A stretch of 64,000 nt of DNA from Pedococcus aerophilus (GTDB taxonomy: Bacteria > Actinomycetota > Actinomycetes > Actinomycetales > Dermatophilaceae): NCBI RefSeq assembly GCF_039532215.1, contig NZ_BAAARN010000003.1, positions 1-64,000 of the forward strand. The letters run 5' to 3'. Positions 17,367 through 25,780 of this stretch are shown one piece after another. Each line of letters opens with the position of its first letter. Position 1 is the stretch's first letter. The translations under genes were made by a program, and so were the position numbers. The notes under the pieces were generated by a model. That model saw only the letters and a list, made by a program, of their open reading frames with translations. It did not search any database and was not told the DNA's origin.

Positions 17367-17458
17367 GGCGCCGACGCTAAACGCTCCGCCCCACGACGGC
17401 ACGACGGGGAGCCCGTGGACGCTGCGGTGGGAGTTCGAAATGTCTGGGACAATGGAGC

Positions 17459-18556
17459 ATGGCCGCGCGAACGACCAACCCCATGCTCACCTGGACCACC
17501 CTCTCTCCTGCCGTGGCGCTCGTCGCCCTCGTCCTCTCCTGGGGACGTGACCTCGGCACCCTGCCCGTCGTCGTCATCGCCGTGGCGCTCGCCGCCGCGG
17601 TGCTCGCCGCCGTGCACCACGCGGAGGTGGTGGCGCATCGCGTGGGTGAGCCCTTCGGCTCGCTGGTCCTCGCCGTCGCGGTCACCATCATCGAGGTGGC
17701 GCTCATCGTCACGCTGATGATCTCGGGTGGCCCGGAGACCTCGTCGCTGGCGCGTGACACCGTGTTCGCCGCCGTGATGATCACGTGCAACGGCATCGTC
17801 GGGTTGTCGCTGTTCATGGGTGCCCGCAAGTTCAAGCTCATCTCGTTCAACGCCGAGGGCACCGGCGCCGCGCTGGCCACCGTCACGACGCTCGCCGTCC
17901 TGACCATGGTGGTGCCGACGTTCACCACCGGTGAGCCGGGGCCGGAGTTCACCCCCGGCCAGCTGGCTTTCGCGGCCGTCATCTCGCTGGTCCTCTACGG
18001 CATGTTCGTGTCGACGCAGACCATTCGTCACCGCGACTTCTTCCTGCCCGTCGGCAAGGAGGGCCAGCCACTCAACGACGAGCACGCCGACCCGCCGAGC
18101 AACAAGGCGACCTACGCCTCCCTCGGCCTGCTCCTCGCCTCCCTCGTCGCCGTCGTCGGCCTGGCCAAGGTCGAGTCCCCGGCCATCGAGTCGGCCGTGG
18201 CCGCGGCCGGGTTCCCGCAGTCGTTCGTCGGTGTCGTCATCGCCCTGCTCGTGCTGCTGCCCGAGTCGATCGCAGCCGTGCGCGCCGCCCAGCGCAACCG
18301 CATCCAGATCAGCCTCAACCTCGCCCTCGGGTCCGCGATGGCCAGCATCGGCCTGACCATCCCTGCCATCGCGATCGCCTCGATCTGGCTCGACGGACCA
18401 CTGCTCCTCGGCCTGGGTTCGACGCAGATGGTGCTGCTCGGTCTCACCGTCCTCGTCAGCGTCCTCACCGTGGTCCCGGGTCGCGCGACCCGACTCCAGG
18501 GCGGCGTGCATCTCGTCCTGCTCGCGGCGTTCGTCTTCCTCGCCGTCAACCCCTGA
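17459..18556 (+). CDS. Calcium/proton antiporter, ChaA type (CaCA superfamily)
   Basis: 365 residues with about eleven hydrophobic helices and the two inverted alpha-repeats of the cation/Ca exchangers: T-I-I-E-V-A-L-I in the first half and L-L-P-E-S-I-A-A-V in the second carry the ion-binding Glu residues. It should export Ca2+ (or Na+/K+) against protons. GACAAT with five bases before the ATG suggests a leaderless or very short leader. Stands alone. Confidence 0.88.
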   Translation: MAARTTNPMLTWTTLSPAVALVALVLSWGRDLGTLPVVVIAVALAAAVLAAVHHAEVVAHRVGEPFGSLVLAVAVTIIEVALIVTLMISGGPETSSLARDTVFAAVMITCNGIVGLSLFMGARKFKLISFNAEGTGAALATVTTLAVLTMVVPTFTTGEPGPEFTPGQLAFAAVISLVLYGMFVSTQTIRHRDFFLPVGKEGQPLNDEHADPPSNKATYASLGLLLASLVAVVGLAKVESPAIESAVAAAGFPQSFVGVVIALLVLLPESIAAVRAAQRNRIQISLNLALGSAMASIGLTIPAIAIASIWLDGPLLLGLGSTQMVLLGLTVLVSVLTVVPGRATRLQGGVHLVLLAAFVFLAVNP

Positions 18557-18577
18557 CCGGTATGCCGCCGCCGCACC

Positions 18578-19132
18578 TCACCGGCGCCGGCGGCGGTCGG
18601 CAGCACGGTCCCGGCGCCGTCGGCTGAGCCGGGTCCAGACCCAGATCGGGCCGAGCAGGACCAGGCGCAGGGCGGTGTCCTTGAGCCACAGCAGCGCCAG
18701 GGCGAAGGCGGCGATGACGACCGCCCAGCCAGAGGCCCGAGCGACGTCCCACGGCCCGCTCGGGTCGAGGAGCACCTCGCCGGGGTCGTCCGCAAGGCGG
18801 CGGACGGTCACCGTCGACCCGACGGCATACCGGCCCTCACAGGTGGGTTCGGAGAAGGTGCCGGGCAGGCCGGAGCGTGGCTCCGCCACGGCGAACTCGG
18901 TGAGGATCGTCGACCGGCAGCCGTAGCGCGAACCCGTGGGCAGCGCGCCCAGCCGGTCGTCGAGTCCCACGACGACAGCCTGCTCGTCGGGCTGGGACCA
19001 CCACCGGGCCTCGGACAGGACCCCGACCGCAGCCGTGCCGAGCGACACGACCGCCACCCCGGCCAGCGCCCGGCGGACCCACCGCGGCCACGGTCGCCGC
19101 ACCCGGTGCTCGGGCCACTCCTGGATCGCCAC
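18578..19132 (-). CDS. Membrane protein of unknown function
   Basis: 184 residues. A first helix (about 23-42), an extracytoplasmic segment with two Cys (residues about 72 and 98) that could pair, then a second helix (about 133-155) and an Arg-rich tail. Topology puts both ends inside. Family not recognised; convergent with chaA. Confidence 0.65.
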   Translation of the reverse strand: MAIQEWPEHRVRRPWPRWVRRALAGVAVVSLGTAAVGVLSEARWWSQPDEQAVVVGLDDRLGALPTGSRYGCRSTILTEFAVAEPRSGLPGTFSEPTCEGRYAVGSTVTVRRLADDPGEVLLDPSGPWDVARASGWAVVIAAFALALLWLKDTALRLVLLGPIWVWTRLSRRRRDRAADRRRRR

Positions 19133-19182
19133 GCCCGCGAAGCTACCGGGCGGTCGCCGGCTCGGCGTCCTAGCGTGGCTGC

Positions 19183-19713
19183 ATGACCCGCATCGAGGCC
19201 GTGCGCGGCGACATCACCCGTGAGCACGTGGACGCGATCGTCAACGCGGCGAACTCGGCCCTGCTCGGTGGGGGCGGTGTCGACGGGGCCATCCATGCCG
19301 CAGCCGGACCGACCCTGCTCGCAGAGTGCCGACTGCTGCGCGCGACCACCCACCGCGACGGCCTCGAGGTCGGTGATGCCGTGGCGACCGGCGCCGGCGA
19401 CCTGCCTGCCCGCTGGGTCATCCACACCGTCGGGCCGGACAGGCACCGGGGCCAGACCGACCCGGCCCAGCTCGCCTCGTGCTTCACCCGGAGCCTCGCC
19501 GTCGCGCGCGAGGTCGGCGCGCGCTCGGTGGCGTTCCCGGCCGTGAGTGCCGGCGTCTACGGTTGGGACGCCGACGAGGTCGCGCGGGTCGCCGTTGCGG
19601 CCGTGCGCCACGAGCGCGCCGCCCACCCGGACAACGAAGACGTGATCGACGTCGTCCGTTTCGTGCTGTTCAGCGATCGGCTGCTGGCGGCGTTCGAGGC
19701 GGTCCTGGCCTGA
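19183..19713 (+). CDS. O-acetyl-ADP-ribose deacetylase, macrodomain
   Basis: 176 residues, a single macrodomain. The substrate motifs are intact: I-V-N-A-A-N-S-A-L-L-G-G-G-G-V-D-G-A-I-H near residues 22-41 (catalytic Asn/Asp loop) and F-P-A-V-S-A-G-V-Y-G near 114-123. Members remove acetyl or ADP-ribosyl groups from ADP-ribose derivatives and proteins. TAGCGT ends exactly six bases before the ATG, so probably leaderless. Confidence 0.93.
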   Translation: MTRIEAVRGDITREHVDAIVNAANSALLGGGGVDGAIHAAAGPTLLAECRLLRATTHRDGLEVGDAVATGAGDLPARWVIHTVGPDRHRGQTDPAQLASCFTRSLAVAREVGARSVAFPAVSAGVYGWDADEVARVAVAAVRHERAAHPDNEDVIDVVRFVLFSDRLLAAFEAVLA

Positions 19714-19716
19714 GGA

Positions 19717-20391
19717 TCAGGTGTCGGCCGTCGCCGGCTCGTCGTCGGCGGCAGCCGCCTCGATGAGCTTGCCGATGATTTCCACGGTGTGCACGCCCGA
19801 CAGCCCGACCTTCTGGTTGCCCATGTAGAACGGCACGCCGGTGATCCCGAGCTCGCGGGCGGCCTCCTCGTCCCCGCGGACCTCCTCGGTGTACTCGTCC
19901 CCGGCCAGCACGGCCGACACGCGGCGGCCGTCCAGCCCCGCCTCGGCACCGAGGCGCTGGAGGGTCTCGATGTCGTCGATGGCCTTGCCCTCGGTGAAGT
20001 GGGCGTTGAACATCCGCTCCAGCACGGCGCCCTGCAGTGCCGGCCCTCCCTGGGCCAGGCCGAGGGCGACGAGCCGGTGGGCGTCGAAGGAGTTGGACCG
20101 CAGCTGCGTGTCCACGTCGATCTCGATGCCGTCCGGTCGGCCCAGGGTCGCGGGGCGCTCCGCCATCTCCCGGGCCCCGGCGAGGTCGGTGCCGTACCGA
20201 CCGGCTAGCCAGGCGAGCACGGTGTCCCCGGTGCCCTTCGGCGTGCTGGGGTCGAGCTCGAAGGCGTGGTAGGTCACCGTGACCTCTGCCGGGTGGGCGC
20301 TCTCGGCGATGGCCAGCTCGAGGCGCCTCTTGCCGAGGTAGCACCACGGGCAGACCACGTCGGCCCAGACGTCGATCTCCACTGCGTTCAT
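19717..20391 (-). CDS. DsbA-family oxidoreductase, FrnE type
   Basis: 224 residues. C-P-W-C at 14-17 within the first beta strand, followed by a helical insertion and a C-terminal cis-Pro region G-V-P-F-Y. The P-W-C-Y-L-G-K context is that of FrnE-like cytosolic DsbA proteins; no signal peptide. Likely a disulfide oxidoreductase or isomerase used under oxidative stress. Convergent with the macrodomain gene, 3 bases apart. Confidence 0.88.
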   Translation of the reverse strand: MNAVEIDVWADVVCPWCYLGKRRLELAIAESAHPAEVTVTYHAFELDPSTPKGTGDTVLAWLAGRYGTDLAGAREMAERPATLGRPDGIEIDVDTQLRSNSFDAHRLVALGLAQGGPALQGAVLERMFNAHFTEGKAIDDIETLQRLGAEAGLDGRRVSAVLAGDEYTEEVRGDEEAARELGITGVPFYMGNQKVGLSGVHTVEIIGKLIEAAAADDEPATADT

Positions 20392-20479
20392 CGGTCCATC
20401 CTCACACGGGTGCGGCGCAGGCGGCAGGGGCGGGACCTGTGGCCCGGTCTGCCCGGCGACGCCGACGTAGGCTGGTGCG

Positions 20480-20959
20480 GTGAGGAAAGCAACCGGACGG
20501 TATGCAGCGCGCGGGCTCGCGCGCTCCCTCACCGGTGCCCTCGTGCTGCTCGGGGTGATGGTCATGCACGGGTTCGGGATCGGCCACGGCGGGCTCCTGC
20601 CCGGACACCAGCCCGGCCACGGCCCTGCGCCCGTGCAGCACGCGCCGACTCAGGTCCAGGCCCCTCACGCCGACCAGTCAGGGCACCCCATGATGTCGAT
20701 GGCCCCTCAGGTCGTCATCCTCGTCGCCACCGTCGCTGCGGTCACGCCGACGGACGACCTGACCGGGCACGGTGGAGAGATCTGCACCGCGGTGCTCCGC
20801 CTGCTGCTCGGCCTGCTGACGTTGCTGGCGGCCCTGGCCCTCCTGGGTCGCCCCGGCCACGCCGCTCCCGTGCAGACCGTGCGCAGGCGCCGCGTGCGCG
20901 GCAGCCCTCCGACGCGCCATACGACCTCGCTCCTGCTGCTCTGCGTCTCGCGGACGTAG
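20480..20959 (+). CDS. DUF6153-like His-rich membrane protein
   Basis: 159 residues from a GTG. An N-terminal helix (about 18-35), a His/Gln/Pro-rich segment (H-G-F-G-I-G-H-G, P-G-H-Q-P-G-H), a middle helix (about 76-90) and another near 110-130. The order and His-rich loop fit DUF6153, which usually sits directly before a DUF305 lipoprotein, as here (64 bases). The His residues suggest metal handling but this is inference. TAGGCT ends six bases before the GTG. Confidence 0.75.
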   Translation: MRKATGRYAARGLARSLTGALVLLGVMVMHGFGIGHGGLLPGHQPGHGPAPVQHAPTQVQAPHADQSGHPMMSMAPQVVILVATVAAVTPTDDLTGHGGEICTAVLRLLLGLLTLLAALALLGRPGHAAPVQTVRRRRVRGSPPTRHTTSLLLLCVSRT

Positions 20960-21023
20960 GCGGGCTGCGCCCTGCCCGGGCGCGACCGCCACCCCACCCG
21001 CACCAGAACAGAGAAGGACCACC

Positions 21024-21668
21024 ATGACCACGTTCCGCCGCGCCCTCGTGGGCGCCTCCACCACCCTCGTCCTCGGGCTGGCGCTCAGCGCCTGTGGCGA
21101 CGACGACCACTCCATGATGTCGGGTTCCGGCAACGGCTCGATGATGGGCTCGAGCTCGTCGTCAGGCAGCCCCGGTGCCAAGGCCACCCCGGCCACCGGG
21201 GCGCACAACGATGCCGATGTCTCGTTCGCCTCCGAGATGGTGCCCCACCACCAGCAGGCCATCGTCATGGCCGACATGGCCCTGCGCATGGGCACCAGCG
21301 AGGACTTCGTGGCGTTGGCCAAGGCCATCAAGGCCGCGCAGGCACCCGAGATCGCCCAGATGCAGGGGTGGCTCACCGGCTGGGGCGAGGACCCCGCCGG
21401 GACCGACCACGGCGCCATGGGGCACGACATGGGCTCGATGGGCGGCATGATGAGCGACGACGACCTGACCGCGCTCGAGGGCACCCCGCGAGCGAAGTTC
21501 GAGGGGATGTGGCTGACGATGATGATCGAGCACCACGAGGGCGCGGTCGAGATGTCCCGCACCGAGCTCACGGAAGGCAGCAACGCCGAGGCGAAGAAGC
21601 TGGCCCGGTCGATCATCGACTCCCAGACCGCCGAGATCGCGACCATGGAGGCCATGCTCGCCGGCTGA
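21024..21668 (+). CDS. DUF305 lipoprotein
   Basis: 214 residues. Signal peptide with lipobox L-S-A-C, then a Ser/Gly/Met linker and a DUF305 four-helix bundle: F-A-S-E-M-V-P-H-H-Q-Q-A-I-V-M-A near residue 69-84 and M-M-I-E-H-H-E-G-A-V-E-M in the second half. Paired H-H and Met residues (the M-G-H-D-M-G-S-M-G-G-M-M run) suggest copper or another soft metal, by inference. An AGAGAAGGACC ribosome site precedes the ATG. Works with the DUF6153 gene. Confidence 0.88.
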   Translation: MTTFRRALVGASTTLVLGLALSACGDDDHSMMSGSGNGSMMGSSSSSGSPGAKATPATGAHNDADVSFASEMVPHHQQAIVMADMALRMGTSEDFVALAKAIKAAQAPEIAQMQGWLTGWGEDPAGTDHGAMGHDMGSMGGMMSDDDLTALEGTPRAKFEGMWLTMMIEHHEGAVEMSRTELTEGSNAEAKKLARSIIDSQTAEIATMEAMLAG

Positions 21669-21690
21669 GCAGGACGACCCCGGCACGCAG

Positions 21691-21727
21691 CGAAGGGCCC
21701 CCACCGCGTTGCGGTGGGGGCCCTTCG
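21691..21727. terminator. Bidirectional hairpin terminator
   Basis: CGAAGGGCCCCCACCGC pairs perfectly with GCGGTGGGGGCCCTTCG around a GTT loop. It lies between the convergent DUF305 and C40 peptidase genes and can end transcription from both sides. Confidence 0.9.
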
Positions 21728-21760
21728 TGGAGCTGGAGGTCAGCCTCGGAGCGGATGCGC

Positions 21761-22543
21761 TCAGGGGCGACCGAAGGTGGCGCTGGAGGACCAGATGTCG
21801 CGCAGGGCGACGGCCTTGCCGGTGCGCGGGCTGTCCCACATCTTGCCGTTACCGGCGTAGATGCCGACGTGGTAGGCCGGGGAGCCCATGAACACGAGGT
21901 CACCGGGCTGCGGGTTCGACACCGGGGTGACGGCCTGACGCTGCTGCTCGGCCGTGCGCGGCAGGTTGATGCCGACCTGGCGGAACACGTAGGACGTGAA
22001 GCCAGAGCAGTCGAAGCCCGCGGGGGTGGTGCCCCCGTAGACGTACATGATGCCGGCGTACTGCGCCGCGATGCCGAGGACGCCACCGGCGGCCGGCTTC
22101 GAGGACGTCTTGGCTGCAGGCTCCGCTGCGGCCTTCGCGGGCGCCTGGCGCTGCGTCGAGCGGCTCGCGGTGCCGGGGGCCTCGCGGGTCTCGCGGGTCT
22201 CGGCGACCGGGACCACGACAGGGCGCGGCTTCGGCTTGGGCTTCGGCTTGGCGGTGGCAGTGAAGCCGATGACACCGAACGCGTCGGCGGCCTGCGGGGC
22301 AGCGGCCTTGGGCGCCTGGACGGCCACGGGGGCAGCGGCGGTGGCTGCACCCTTGGTGGACGGCTCGGCGGACGGGGCGGCAGAGGCGGGAAGAGCGAAC
22401 GACGCCACGAGACCACCAGAGGCCGCGATCACGGCGGAGGTCTTGACGGCGGGCTGAGCGGCCTTGGCGGCGATGTCAGCGAGCTCGGAGACAGGGTTGA
22501 AACGACCCGGCGCGCGATGGCGACCAGTTGAGTGTGAAGCCAC
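21761..22543 (-). CDS. C40 (NlpC/P60) peptidoglycan endopeptidase, secreted
   Basis: 260 residues from a GTG with a clear GGAGG ribosome site. Residues 1-55 are a long signal/export region ending in A-L-P-A-S-A-A; 95-110 is a K-P repeat; the NlpC/P60 domain occupies about 155-260 with catalytic Cys179 (G-F-D-C-S-G-F) and His225 (Y-H-V-G-I-Y-A-G). It cleaves peptide cross-links in the wall, as RipA/Rpf-linked enzymes do. Expression is governed by the c-di-AMP riboswitch upstream, linking wall hydrolysis to c-di-AMP. Confidence 0.92.
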   Translation of the reverse strand: MASHSTGRHRAPGRFNPVSELADIAAKAAQPAVKTSAVIAASGGLVASFALPASAAPSAEPSTKGAATAAAPVAVQAPKAAAPQAADAFGVIGFTATAKPKPKPKPRPVVVPVAETRETREAPGTASRSTQRQAPAKAAAEPAAKTSSKPAAGGVLGIAAQYAGIMYVYGGTTPAGFDCSGFTSYVFRQVGINLPRTAEQQRQAVTPVSNPQPGDLVFMGSPAYHVGIYAGNGKMWDSPRTGKAVALRDIWSSSATFGRP

Positions 22544-22560
22544 GATGGTTGAACCTCCAG

Positions 22561-22751
22561 CGCCTACGAGGTGAGCTGTCGGGTTCGGGTGGAGGTGTGT
22601 CACCCGGCCCTCGTGGTCTGCCGCCCGACCTTGCGGGCGCTCACACGAGGACTTAACCCCAAGGACTGTCCGGAGACGGCCCGAAATTGGGTCCCCCGCT
22701 CCTGCCAAGCGGTGTTGCTGGTGGACCCGGGCGTGGTGACAGGACTAGGCG
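22561..22751 (-). promoter_or_regulatory. c-di-AMP riboswitch (ydaO-yuaA) ahead of C40 peptidase
   Basis: On the minus strand the leader shows the hallmark blocks in order: GAGCGGGGGACCCAA, GGGGTTAAG, and the 3' block CCCGAACCCGACAGCTCACC before GTAGGCG. The outer helix closes: CGCCTA (minus strand of 22746-22751) pairs with TAGGCG (minus strand of 22561-22566). In actinobacteria this class commonly precedes rpf and NlpC/P60 genes; c-di-AMP turns expression off. The aptamer ends 17 bases before the GTG of the peptidase gene, with its GGAGG between. Confidence 0.92.
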
Positions 22752-22818
22752 TTTCCACAACGGGCCAGTCTCTTCGGGGGGCGAAGAGGCCTCGGACACC
22801 GTACCCAAAGGCCTCGGC

Positions 22819-22847
22819 AATGTCACATTCGTGTCACGGCGAGTCAA
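22819..22847 (-). promoter_or_regulatory. Promoter of the riboswitch-C40 transcript
   Basis: Minus strand TTGACT (22842-22847) and GACATT (22819-22824) with 17 bases between them. The start would fall about 60 bases before the riboswitch. The leader between contains a small hairpin, CTCTTCG/CGAAGAG (22772-22790). The 398 bases between the C40 and ideR genes are thus accounted for by leader and promoter. Confidence 0.55.
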
Positions 22848-22941
22848 GAAAACGCCAACAAACGGCCCTCAACGTGCATCGAAGGCGGGCCTGGACCCCG
22901 GTGTTCGTGCTCAGCGACCCATAGGCGCTACCACGGACCGA

Positions 22942-23640
22942 TCAGATGAGCGCGGCGAAGACGTGCTGGGCGACGTCGTCGGGCAGGGACACCGCGGTGG
23001 AGTCCGGAGCGTCCTCGCGGACGGCCACGACCCGGCCCTCGGCACGGTGCACACGGACCCGCTCGCCGGGCAGCAGCCGGGCCACGGTCAGCAGCGCGAG
23101 CGCCTCGTGGTCGACCTGGACCGGCTCACCGATCCGGCGCACGAGGACGGTCTCGGGCTGCTCGCCGGCGAGCTCGGTGAGGGTCTGCAGACCGGTGCGG
23201 AAGCCCTCCATCGGCTCCTCCTCACCCAGCTCGTCGAGCCCGGGGATGGGGTTGCCGTACGGCGAGTCGTGGTGGTCCTTGAGCAGGGCGAGGATCTTGC
23301 GCTCCACCCGCTCGGACATCACGTGCTCCCAGCGACAGGCCTCGTCGTGGACGTACTCCCACTCGAGCCCGATCACGTCGACGAGCAGCCGCTCGGCCAG
23401 GCGGTGCTTGCGCATGACCCGCGTCGCGAGCAGGCGGCCCTGGTCGGAGAGCTCGAGGTGGCGGTCGCCGCCGAGGCTGAGCAGACCGTCCCGCTCCATG
23501 CGGGCGACGGTCTGGGAGACCGTGGGGCCGGAGTGCCCGAGACGCTCGGCGATGCGGGCGCGCAGGGGGACGATGCCCTCCTCCTCGAGCTCGAAGATCG
23601 TCTTGAGGTACATCTCGGTGGTGTCGATCAGGTCCGTCAC
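22942..23640 (-). CDS. ideR: Iron-dependent repressor IdeR/DtxR
   Basis: 232 residues, three domains. The N-terminal winged helix begins D-T-T-E-M-Y-L-K-T-I-F and has recognition residues G-P-T-V-S-Q-T-V. The metal/dimer domain has R-K-H-R-L-A-E-R-L-L and V-H-D-E-A-C-R-W-E-H-V-M. The SH3-like C-terminal domain is present (from about 150). With Fe2+ bound it represses iron uptake genes and controls storage. Stands alone, divergent from nothing recognisable as a target. Confidence 0.95.
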   Translation of the reverse strand: MTDLIDTTEMYLKTIFELEEEGIVPLRARIAERLGHSGPTVSQTVARMERDGLLSLGGDRHLELSDQGRLLATRVMRKHRLAERLLVDVIGLEWEYVHDEACRWEHVMSERVERKILALLKDHHDSPYGNPIPGLDELGEEEPMEGFRTGLQTLTELAGEQPETVLVRRIGEPVQVDHEALALLTVARLLPGERVRVHRAEGRVVAVREDAPDSTAVSLPDDVAQHVFAALI

Positions 23641-23719
23641 AGGCCAAGCCTCTCACCTGCGGGTGTCACCTCGCGCCGAGCGTCGTCGGATCCGCGATCG
23701 ATCTCGACGGCGGACGGAG

Positions 23720-24961
23720 TCAGGCGCGGCGGCGGACGGGGTCGAACCGTGGCACCCAGTAGGCCAGCCACCCGCCTCCCAGGATGCTCAGCGCACCCAC
23801 CGTGACGATCGCGGCCGCCAGCGGCGCCACGAGCGCGATCGCGCCGACCAGCAGGGGCCCGGCCGTCCCGCCGAGGTCTGCCATCAGCCGCCAGCCACCG
23901 AGGAACTGCGGCCGGGCCTCCGGTGGCGCTGCGTCCGCGCCCAGCGTCATGACGATGCCCGAGCCGATGCCGTTGCCGAACGCCATGACCATCGCCACCG
24001 CGGTCAACGGCACGATCGAGGCCGTCAGCGGCAGCAGCATCATCCCCACGCCGAGGACGAGCACGGTCGGCACGGCGATCCACGCCCTGCCCCACCGGTC
24101 CATGACGAGCCCGGCCGGGTAGAAGAGCAGCATGTCCACGGCGCCCGCGATCCCGAACACCAGCGCGGTGTCGGACGCGGAGATCCCGATCGACTCCGCA
24201 TACAGGGGGAGCACAGAGGTCCGGCAGGCCCGCGCGCCGGCGATGACGAGCACGCCGCTCCCCAGGGCGAGGAGGGTGCGGCGGTGGCTGCCGAGCACCG
24301 ACCACACCGACGCCCCGGACCGCTCCACCATGGAGGCCTCGTGGGTGGCGGTGAGGTCGGGACCGAACGCGACGAGCAGGAACGCCGCGAAGGCACCCAC
24401 CGCCGCGACGAGGTATGCCGCGCGGATGCCGCCCTGGTGCACGGCCAGGGCCCCGAGGAAGGGCCCGACGAACAACCCGATGCGGTTCACCCCGCCGAGC
24501 GTGGACAGGGCGCGGGCGCGCATGCCGAGGGGGACGGCGTCGGTGAGGTACGCCTGTCGGGCGAGGTTGAAGACGGCTGCCTCGAGACCGACGGCAGCGG
24601 TGGCGAGCGCGAAGACCCACAGGTTCGGTGCGAAGGCGCCGGCGAGCATCGCCGCCACCTCGACGAGCGCGGCACCCATCAGCGCCCGGGTCTCCCCGAT
24701 CCGGCTGACGATGGCGCCGGCGGGGAGGGCGGCCAGCAGCTGGGCGAACCCCACGAGCGCGACCATCCCGGCCGCGACGGTCACCGAGGCACCGAGCTCA
24801 CGGGCGCGCAGCACCATGACCGGCAGGACCGCGCCCTGACCGACCGCCGCGAGGACCGTCGGGCCGAACGCCGGGACCGCGATGGCCCGGAGGCTAAAGG
24901 AGTCCGTGGCGGGGGCCGCCCGGTCGGGTCGTGGTCCTGGTCGTCGGGTGGAGTCGGTCAT
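23720..24961 (-). CDS. MFS transporter, drug-efflux type
   Basis: 413 residues, 12 predicted helices after a 25-residue basic N-terminus. P-A-G-A-I-V-S-R-I-G-E-T-R follows helix 2 as the MFS motif A variant; P-A-G-L-V-M-D-R-W-G-R in the second half is its repeat. Substrate unknown; the pattern is that of exporters. ATG chosen at 24961 because upstream residues in the longer frame are not membrane-like and lie over the next promoter. Confidence 0.85.
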   Translation of the reverse strand: MTDSTRRPGPRPDRAAPATDSFSLRAIAVPAFGPTVLAAVGQGAVLPVMVLRARELGASVTVAAGMVALVGFAQLLAALPAGAIVSRIGETRALMGAALVEVAAMLAGAFAPNLWVFALATAAVGLEAAVFNLARQAYLTDAVPLGMRARALSTLGGVNRIGLFVGPFLGALAVHQGGIRAAYLVAAVGAFAAFLLVAFGPDLTATHEASMVERSGASVWSVLGSHRRTLLALGSGVLVIAGARACRTSVLPLYAESIGISASDTALVFGIAGAVDMLLFYPAGLVMDRWGRAWIAVPTVLVLGVGMMLLPLTASIVPLTAVAMVMAFGNGIGSGIVMTLGADAAPPEARPQFLGGWRLMADLGGTAGPLLVGAIALVAPLAAAIVTVGALSILGGGWLAYWVPRFDPVRRRA

Positions 24962-25030
24962 CGCCCACCATTCTCGTCCGCGGTCCGGGTCAGCGCTCGA
25001 CGGGCTCGCGGGACGGACTACGTTCGGAGC

Positions 25031-25780
25031 ATGGCTTTCCTCGTGCCGGCGCGGTTCAGCGGTCCTCCCGAGTCGGGCAACGGCGGCTGGGTCAGCGGCC
25101 ACCTCGCGCAGGACGTGACCACGTCCCCCGACCTGCCCGCGGTGACGGTGCGGCTGCGGACTCCCCCGCCGCTCGACCGCGCGATGGCGGCCCGGACCGT
25201 CCCGAGGGGGCCCGACGGCGCGAGCACCGTGGAGCTCTTCGACGGCGACCTGCTGGTGGCACAGGCACAGGCCGCGCAGGGGCCGTCACGGGACGGCATA
25301 CCGGGGCCGGTGTCGTTCGTGGCCGCGCAGGCAGCCGGCGAACGCTACGAAGGACTCGAGGGCCACCCCTTCCCCACCTGCTACTCGTGCGGCACCGGCC
25401 GCTCGGCCGACGACGGCCTGCGCCTGCAGCCCGGACGGGTCAACGGTTCCGACACGTACGCGTGCGCCTGGGTCCCGGCCGACGACGTGGACGCGGAGAC
25501 CGTCTGGGCCGCGCTGGACTGCCCGGGCGGCTGGGCCTCCGGCATCGCCGGCCGGCCCATGGTCCTCGGCACCATGACCGCCCGGGTCGACTCGCTGCCC
25601 TCCGTGGGCGAGCCCCACGTCGTCATGGCGTGGCAGCGCGGCGAGGAGGGGCGCAAGCACCACAGCGGCACCGCCCTGTATGCCGCCGACGGCACCCTGC
25701 TCGCGCAGGCCGAGGCCACCTGGATCGCCATCGACCCCACCACCATCCGTCCCGCCAGCCCCGCAGGAGGCACCGCATGA
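25031..25780 (+). CDS. Hotdog-fold-like protein, function unknown
   Basis: 249 residues. A-L-D-C-P-G-G-W-A in the C-terminal half and the G-N-G-G-W-V-S-G-H start match a family of uncharacterised actinobacterial proteins with a thioesterase-like double hotdog fold. Two Cys in C-Y-S-C-G (near 117-120) could be a metal or redox pair. TACGTT ends six bases before the ATG (leaderless type). Its stop overlaps the SDR start (ATGA), so the two form an operon. Confidence 0.65.
   Translation: MAFLVPARFSGPPESGNGGWVSGHLAQDVTTSPDLPAVTVRLRTPPPLDRAMAARTVPRGPDGASTVELFDGDLLVAQAQAAQGPSRDGIPGPVSFVAAQAAGERYEGLEGHPFPTCYSCGTGRSADDGLRLQPGRVNGSDTYACAWVPADDVDAETVWAALDCPGGWASGIAGRPMVLGTMTARVDSLPSVGEPHVVMAWQRGEEGRKHHSGTALYAADGTLLAQAEATWIAIDPTTIRPASPAGGTA

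Noticed and set aside
22826-22840. GTCAC-ATTCGT-GTCAC as a CRP site upstream of the riboswitch
   Set aside because: The two halves are direct, not inverted, repeats, so it does not match TGTGA-N6-TCACA.
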